From positions 274,123 through 338,122 of the forward strand of contig JAKLJX010000007.1 of NCBI GenBank assembly GCA_023150945.1: a DNA stretch of 64,000 nt, read 5' to 3'. This document shows, piece by piece, positions 60,740 through 64,000 of this stretch (positions within the stretch are counted from its first letter, which is position 1; every line of letters begins with the position of its first letter). A program made the position numbers and the translations under genes. The stretch comes from a bacterium. Lineage in GTDB: Bacteria > Zhuqueibacterota > Zhuqueibacteria > Zhuqueibacterales > Zhuqueibacteraceae. The notes under the pieces were generated by a model. The model was not told the origin of the DNA. It made no database searches and worked only from the letters and a program-made list of their open reading frames with translations.

Positions 60740-61732
60740 ATGAAGCCACATCACCTCCACCAACTGCCCGCCGGCCTCAAGGATTATCTCTTCGAAGAGG
60801 CGCAGCGCCGGCGCGATGTCGAACACGCGATCACGGCCGCCTTGCGCCAGCAGGGTTATCGCGAAATCATCACACCGACCTTCGAGCATTGGGAAGTCTT
60901 TGCCGCCGCCGGCAGGAACGGCTGGCACGACAAGATCTACCGCTTCCTCGACCGCGAAGGCAATCTGGTGGCGCTGCGCTCGGATTTCACCGCGCAGGTG
61001 GCGCGCCTGGTGGCGCACAAACACGCCGCACTCACCTTGCCCTTGCGCTTGTTCTATTCCGGCAAAGTATTTCGTTTTGAAGAACTGCATGCCGGCCGCA
61101 GCCGCGAATGCTGGCAGGTGGGATTCGAATTGCTGGGTGAAACCGGATTGCAAGGCGACGTTGAAGCGGTCGCACTGGCGGCGCAAGCCCTGCGCGCGCT
61201 GCAACTGGGCGCGTTTCAGATCAACCTCGGAACCATCGGCTATTTCAACGGCATTGTGCTGGAAGCGCGGCTCACGCCGGAGCAACTCAATGAAATCAAG
61301 CGCCTGCTCAGCCACAAAGATGCTGACACGCTGAACGAGTTTCTGCTGCAGGTTGCGCCACCCTCTGCGGTCCGGCAGGCGCTCACCGGCCTGATGCAAT
61401 GGCACGGCCGCCGCGACATTCTGGAGCAGGCGCGGGCAGCAGCGCCCAATGCGCAGGCGGGTGCAGCGGTTGATCATTTGACCGAGGTTTATGATCGCCT
61501 GGAGGCTCTGGGCTTGTCAGAGCACGTGGTCATCGATCTCAGCGAAGTGCAGGGCATGGGCTACTACAGCGGTATCATGATCAAAGCCTATGTGCCCGGA
61601 CTCGGCTATGAGGTCGGCTCCGGCGGCCGCTATGATCATCTACTCTCACAGTTCGGCTACGATTGCCCGGCGGTCGGCTTCTCGTTCGACGTCGATCGGC
61701 TGGTGGAGGCGATGACAAGACCAGCGGGGTGA
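60740..61732 (+). CDS. hisZ: HisZ-like ATP phosphoribosyltransferase regulatory subunit
   Basis: Start ATG 60740 (MKPHHLHQLPAGLKDYLFEE) gives 330 residues; the frame is open 32 codons upstream but not family-like. It is a class II histidyl-tRNA synthetase paralogue: PAGLKDYLFEEAQRRRDVE (motif 1 region), RSDFTAQVARLVA, LFYSGKVFRFEELHAGRSRE (motif 2 region) and GYEVGSGGRYDHLLSQFG near the end. The anticodon-binding domain of true HisRS is missing, and a short-form hisG follows. This is the HisZ arrangement: HisZ activates HisG and senses histidine. Confidence 0.9.
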   Translation: MKPHHLHQLPAGLKDYLFEEAQRRRDVEHAITAALRQQGYREIITPTFEHWEVFAAAGRNGWHDKIYRFLDREGNLVALRSDFTAQVARLVAHKHAALTLPLRLFYSGKVFRFEELHAGRSRECWQVGFELLGETGLQGDVEAVALAAQALRALQLGAFQINLGTIGYFNGIVLEARLTPEQLNEIKRLLSHKDADTLNEFLLQVAPPSAVRQALTGLMQWHGRRDILEQARAAAPNAQAGAAVDHLTEVYDRLEALGLSEHVVIDLSEVQGMGYYSGIMIKAYVPGLGYEVGSGGRYDHLLSQFGYDCPAVGFSFDVDRLVEAMTRPAG

Positions 61733-61745
61733 GATTCTCATTCAA

Positions 61746-61844
61746 CTCTTACTCTTACTCCTACTCCTACTCCTACTCTTACTCGCATTTCCATTGGCGC
61801 AGTGGGAGTTAGAGTAGGAGTAGGAGTAAGATTAAGAGTAAGAG
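61746..61844. repeat. hexamer-built stem-loop between hisZ and hisG
   Basis: The left arm (61746-61784) is a run of CTTACT/CCTACT hexamers. The right arm (61806-61844) is its reverse complement with 36 of 39 positions matching. The loop is 21 bases. The right arm ends 22 bases before the hisG start, and there is no T-run. It could be a simple-sequence expansion, an mRNA processing or stability site, or an attenuating leader for hisG. Confidence 0.85.
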
Positions 61845-61866
61845 CAAAACCACTTGGCACCCGGCT

Positions 61867-62529
61867 ATGCCAGACAACACAGACATAACTCTCGCCCTCG
61901 CCAAAGGCAAGCTCTTCGCGCCGGCGGTGGCACTGCTGCAGCGTGCCGGCCTGGTCGCCAACGCGGAACTGTTTCGCTCGCGGCGCTTGCGTTTTGATTC
62001 CGACGCGCACCCGGCTTTTCACTTTCTGCTGGTGAAAAACAGCGATGTGCCGACTTATGTCGAGTATGGCATCGCCGATGCCGGCATTGCCGGGCTGGAC
62101 GTGCTGCTGGAAAGCAGCGCGGAAGTGGATGCGCCGTTGAATCTCAAGATCGGGCGCTGCCGGATTGCGGTAGCGGGCCGGCCGGAAGACGCAGGCAAGG
62201 GCTACATTCTGCAATCGCAATTGCGCGTGGCGACCAAATATCCGCGCCTCACGCGCGAGTATTTTGCCGGCCGTGGTGCGCAGGTGGAGATCATCAAACT
62301 CGACGGCTCGGTGGAGCTGGCGGTGCAGGTGGGGCTAGCCGATCGCATCGTCGATCTCGTGGAAACCGGCGAGACGCTGCGGCAAAACGGCCTGCTCATC
62401 CACGAAACCATCGGCGAGAGCACGGCGCGCTTGATCGTCAACAAAGCGAGCCACAAGCTCAAACTGGCAGCGATCACCGATCTCATCAATCGTTTGCGAA
62501 AGGCGGTGCATGAGAATTCTTCACGCTGA
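61867..62529 (+). CDS. hisG: ATP phosphoribosyltransferase, short form
   Basis: The 220-residue enzyme is the catalytic subunit of the first step of histidine synthesis (ATP + PRPP to phosphoribosyl-ATP). It shows ITLALAKGKLF, the DAGIAGLDVL region, RIAVAGRPED, VATKYPRLTREYF (the PRPP region follows) and LDGSVELAVQVGLADRIVDL. It lacks the C-terminal regulatory domain of long HisG, so it needs HisZ, encoded just upstream. No strong ribosome site is seen: the stem-loop arm sits right before the start. It overlaps hisD by 20 bases. Confidence 0.95.
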   Translation: MPDNTDITLALAKGKLFAPAVALLQRAGLVANAELFRSRRLRFDSDAHPAFHFLLVKNSDVPTYVEYGIADAGIAGLDVLLESSAEVDAPLNLKIGRCRIAVAGRPEDAGKGYILQSQLRVATKYPRLTREYFAGRGAQVEIIKLDGSVELAVQVGLADRIVDLVETGETLRQNGLLIHETIGESTARLIVNKASHKLKLAAITDLINRLRKAVHENSSR

Positions 62530-63793
62530 GACGCCACAGGACTGGCAGGAATTGCGCCGGCTCTTCGCGGTCGACTATGCCGCTGAGGATCGGGTGGAGG
62601 CCGCAGTGCGTGAGATCATCACGGCGGTGCGGCAGCGCGGCGATGAGGCCGTATGCGAATACACCCGGCGCTTCGACGGCCTCGCTCTGAAGCCGCAGGA
62701 GCTGGCGGTGCCGCAACACTCCTGGCTGGCGGCACAGCAGCAGATCAGCGCGGCAGCACTGGCGGCGTTGCAAGCCGCAGCACAGAACATCACGGCGTTT
62801 CATCAACATCAGCGCGAAACCGATTGGGAGTTCGAGCGCGAAGGTGTGCGGCTGGGAGAGCGGGTGGTGCCGCTGGCTGCCGCTGGCCTTTATGTGCCGG
62901 GCGGCCGCGCGTTATATCCTTCGAGTGTGCTGATGCTGGGGCTTCCCGCGCGCCTGGCGGGCGTGCGCCGTGTGGTGATGGTGACCCCGCCGCGCGCCGG
63001 CGGCCTCGATCCGCACGTGTTGGCGGCCGCGGCGCTGGCGGGCGTACACGAGATCTATCAAGCCGGCGGGGCGCAGGCCATCGCAGCGCTGGCATTCGGC
63101 ACGCAATCCCTTGCGGCGGTGGACAAAATCGTGGGGCCAGGCAACAGCTTTGTGACGGCGGCGAAACGGCAAGTCTTTGGACAAGTCGGCATCGACAGCC
63201 TGGCAGGTCCCAGCGAGATTGCAATTCTCGCGGATGACAGCGCCAATCCCGAATGGGTGGCGCGCGACTTGATTTCCCAACTCGAACACGATGTCGAGGC
63301 CAAAGCGGTGCTGGTCACCGACGCGAGGACATTGGCGGAACGTGTGAGCAGGCGCGTTGCAGAACTTGCCGGACGCGTGGCGCGCGCGCCGATCGTCGCG
63401 GCAGCGGCGCAACGATTCGGCGTGGCATTCGTGGTGCGTTCGCTGGCAGAGGGAATTGCGGCGATCAATGCAATTGCGCCCGAGCATTTGGAAATCATGA
63501 CGCGCGCACCGCGGGCAGTGGCGGCAGCGATCACCAGCGCCGGCGCCATTTTTCTGGGCTCTCATTCTCCCGTGCCCATGGGTGATTATGTCGCCGGCCC
63601 CAATCACACGCTGCCGACGGGCCGTTCGGCGCGTTTTGGCTCCCCGTTGCGCGTCGCGGATTTTTGCAAACACCTCAGCATGATTGAATACAGTGCCGAG
63701 GCTTTTCAGCGCGACGGCAGCGCGGTCGAAACGCTGGCGGTGATCGAAGGCCTGCCGAATCATGCCGAGGCCGTGGCCGCGAGAAAAGCATGA
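62510..63793 (+). CDS. hisD: histidinol dehydrogenase
   Basis: The 427-residue enzyme oxidises L-histidinol to L-histidine with NAD+ in two steps, using a zinc ion. Family blocks are present: AAAGLYVPGGRALYPSSVLM, AGVHEIYQAGGAQAIAALA, VDKIVGPGNSFVTAAKR, IDSLAGPSEIAILAD and QLEHDVEAKAVLVT, then INAIAPEHLEIM and GDYVAGPNHTLPTGRSARF (His and Glu/Asp ligands). ATG 62510 lies inside hisG, so the two are coupled. A hairpin terminator follows, so hisC, hisB and the others must be elsewhere. Confidence 0.96.
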   Translation: MRILHAETPQDWQELRRLFAVDYAAEDRVEAAVREIITAVRQRGDEAVCEYTRRFDGLALKPQELAVPQHSWLAAQQQISAAALAALQAAAQNITAFHQHQRETDWEFEREGVRLGERVVPLAAAGLYVPGGRALYPSSVLMLGLPARLAGVRRVVMVTPPRAGGLDPHVLAAAALAGVHEIYQAGGAQAIAALAFGTQSLAAVDKIVGPGNSFVTAAKRQVFGQVGIDSLAGPSEIAILADDSANPEWVARDLISQLEHDVEAKAVLVTDARTLAERVSRRVAELAGRVARAPIVAAAAQRFGVAFVVRSLAEGIAAINAIAPEHLEIMTRAPRAVAAAITSAGAIFLGSHSPVPMGDYVAGPNHTLPTGRSARFGSPLRVADFCKHLSMIEYSAEAFQRDGSAVETLAVIEGLPNHAEAVAARKA

Positions 63794-63893
63794 GGGCCCG
63801 ATTGTGCTGAAGCCCGCGCGAGAATCACGGTTGGTTTGGAACGCGCACGGCAGGCGCTGGTCGTGCTTCCCAATGTCCGTACGAAAACGCTCC

Positions 63894-63914
63894 AACCTCG
63901 GCGGAGCCGAGGTT
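63894..63914 (+). terminator. terminator of the histidine genes
   Basis: A perfect 9-bp stem AACCTCGGC / GCCGAGGTT with a 3-base GGA loop lies 100 bases after the hisD stop and is followed by TTC. The T-run is short. Confidence 0.65.
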
Positions 63915-63981
63915 TTCAAGACATTATTGAGTTTTGCATAAGTAATAGGAAATTGACAGTTTTTTGATTATATTAAGAGGC

Positions 63982-64000
63982 ATGAGACCTTATGGAGCTG
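63982..64000 (+). CDS. possible start of a gene at the right edge
   Basis: ATG 63982 follows AAGAGGC after an AT-rich leader and opens MRPYGA before the window ends. An MRPYG start is seen in some IS630-type transposases and related helix-turn-helix proteins, but six residues cannot prove it. Confidence 0.25.

Noticed and set aside
61746..61844. CRISPR-like tandem array
   Set aside because: The units are 6 bases with no spacers, and the two arms are inverted copies, so it is a stem-loop and not a CRISPR array.
63953..63974. Sigma-70 promoter TTGACA...TATATT at the right edge
   Set aside because: The spacer would be only 10 bases, too short for a normal promoter.

Overview
The window reads as a chromosomal segment of a G+C-rich, Gram-negative, probably uncultured bacterium of the FCB/KSB1-like kind. 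This is inference. It rests on several predicted outer-membrane beta-barrels, lipoproteins, and a giant leucine-rich-repeat protein ending in the 'NFPNPFNP...' FlgD-like sorting domain typical of Bacteroidota, Ignavibacteria, Calditrichota and KSB1. No rRNA, tRNA or CRISPR array was seen. Long opposite-strand ORFs are common and are composition shadows.

Layout. 1-8.1 kb, minus strand: a cut-off secreted protein gene, a c-type cytochrome lipoprotein, a NodB-type deacetylase and a radical SAM/SPASM enzyme. A lower-G+C two-gene cassette follows: a long prokaryotic Argonaute whose PIWI catalytic residues are replaced, overlapping a PD-(D/E)XK nuclease gene. A GT2 glycosyltransferase lies beyond it. 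8.6-12.9 kb, plus strand: LarA-like protein, M24 peptidase, RlmD-type rRNA methyltransferase. 13-20.5 kb, minus strand: sulfurtransferase, cytoplasmic alpha-amylase, methyltransferase, SPFH/NfeD pair, nitrilase and ParB-like gene. 21-31.6 kb, plus strand: SLC13-type permease, baeRF-like protein, P2-type ATPase, plus a permease remnant, a truncated permease and a large broken protease/propeller/barrel gene. 32-41 kb: Na/Pi-type transporter, a Vps62-like/barrel protein, two peptidoglycan enzymes, orphan mnhEFG genes and a decayed sigma-54 activator. 41-47 kb: outer-membrane protein, GH57/DUF3536 hydrolase, glycerate kinase.

48-57 kb is the second accessory zone. Three AT-rich genes (membrane protein, PEGA-like protein, secreted outer-membrane protein) precede the 1806-residue LRR surface protein and a DJ-1/PfpI protein. 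A 145-bp repeat occurs on both sides of this zone (about 45.7 and 58.1 kb) in opposite orientation with only a few differences. 58-63.8 kb holds a PabB-PabC fusion and the start of a histidine operon (hisZ, short-form hisG, hisD), with an unusual hexamer-based stem-loop between hisZ and hisG.

The strongest candidate system is the Argonaute plus nuclease cassette. It fits a guide-directed sensor with a separate DNA-degrading effector, as in known long-B pAgo defence systems. The less described candidates are the 48-57 kb surface/envelope cassette and the inverted repeat pair around it.
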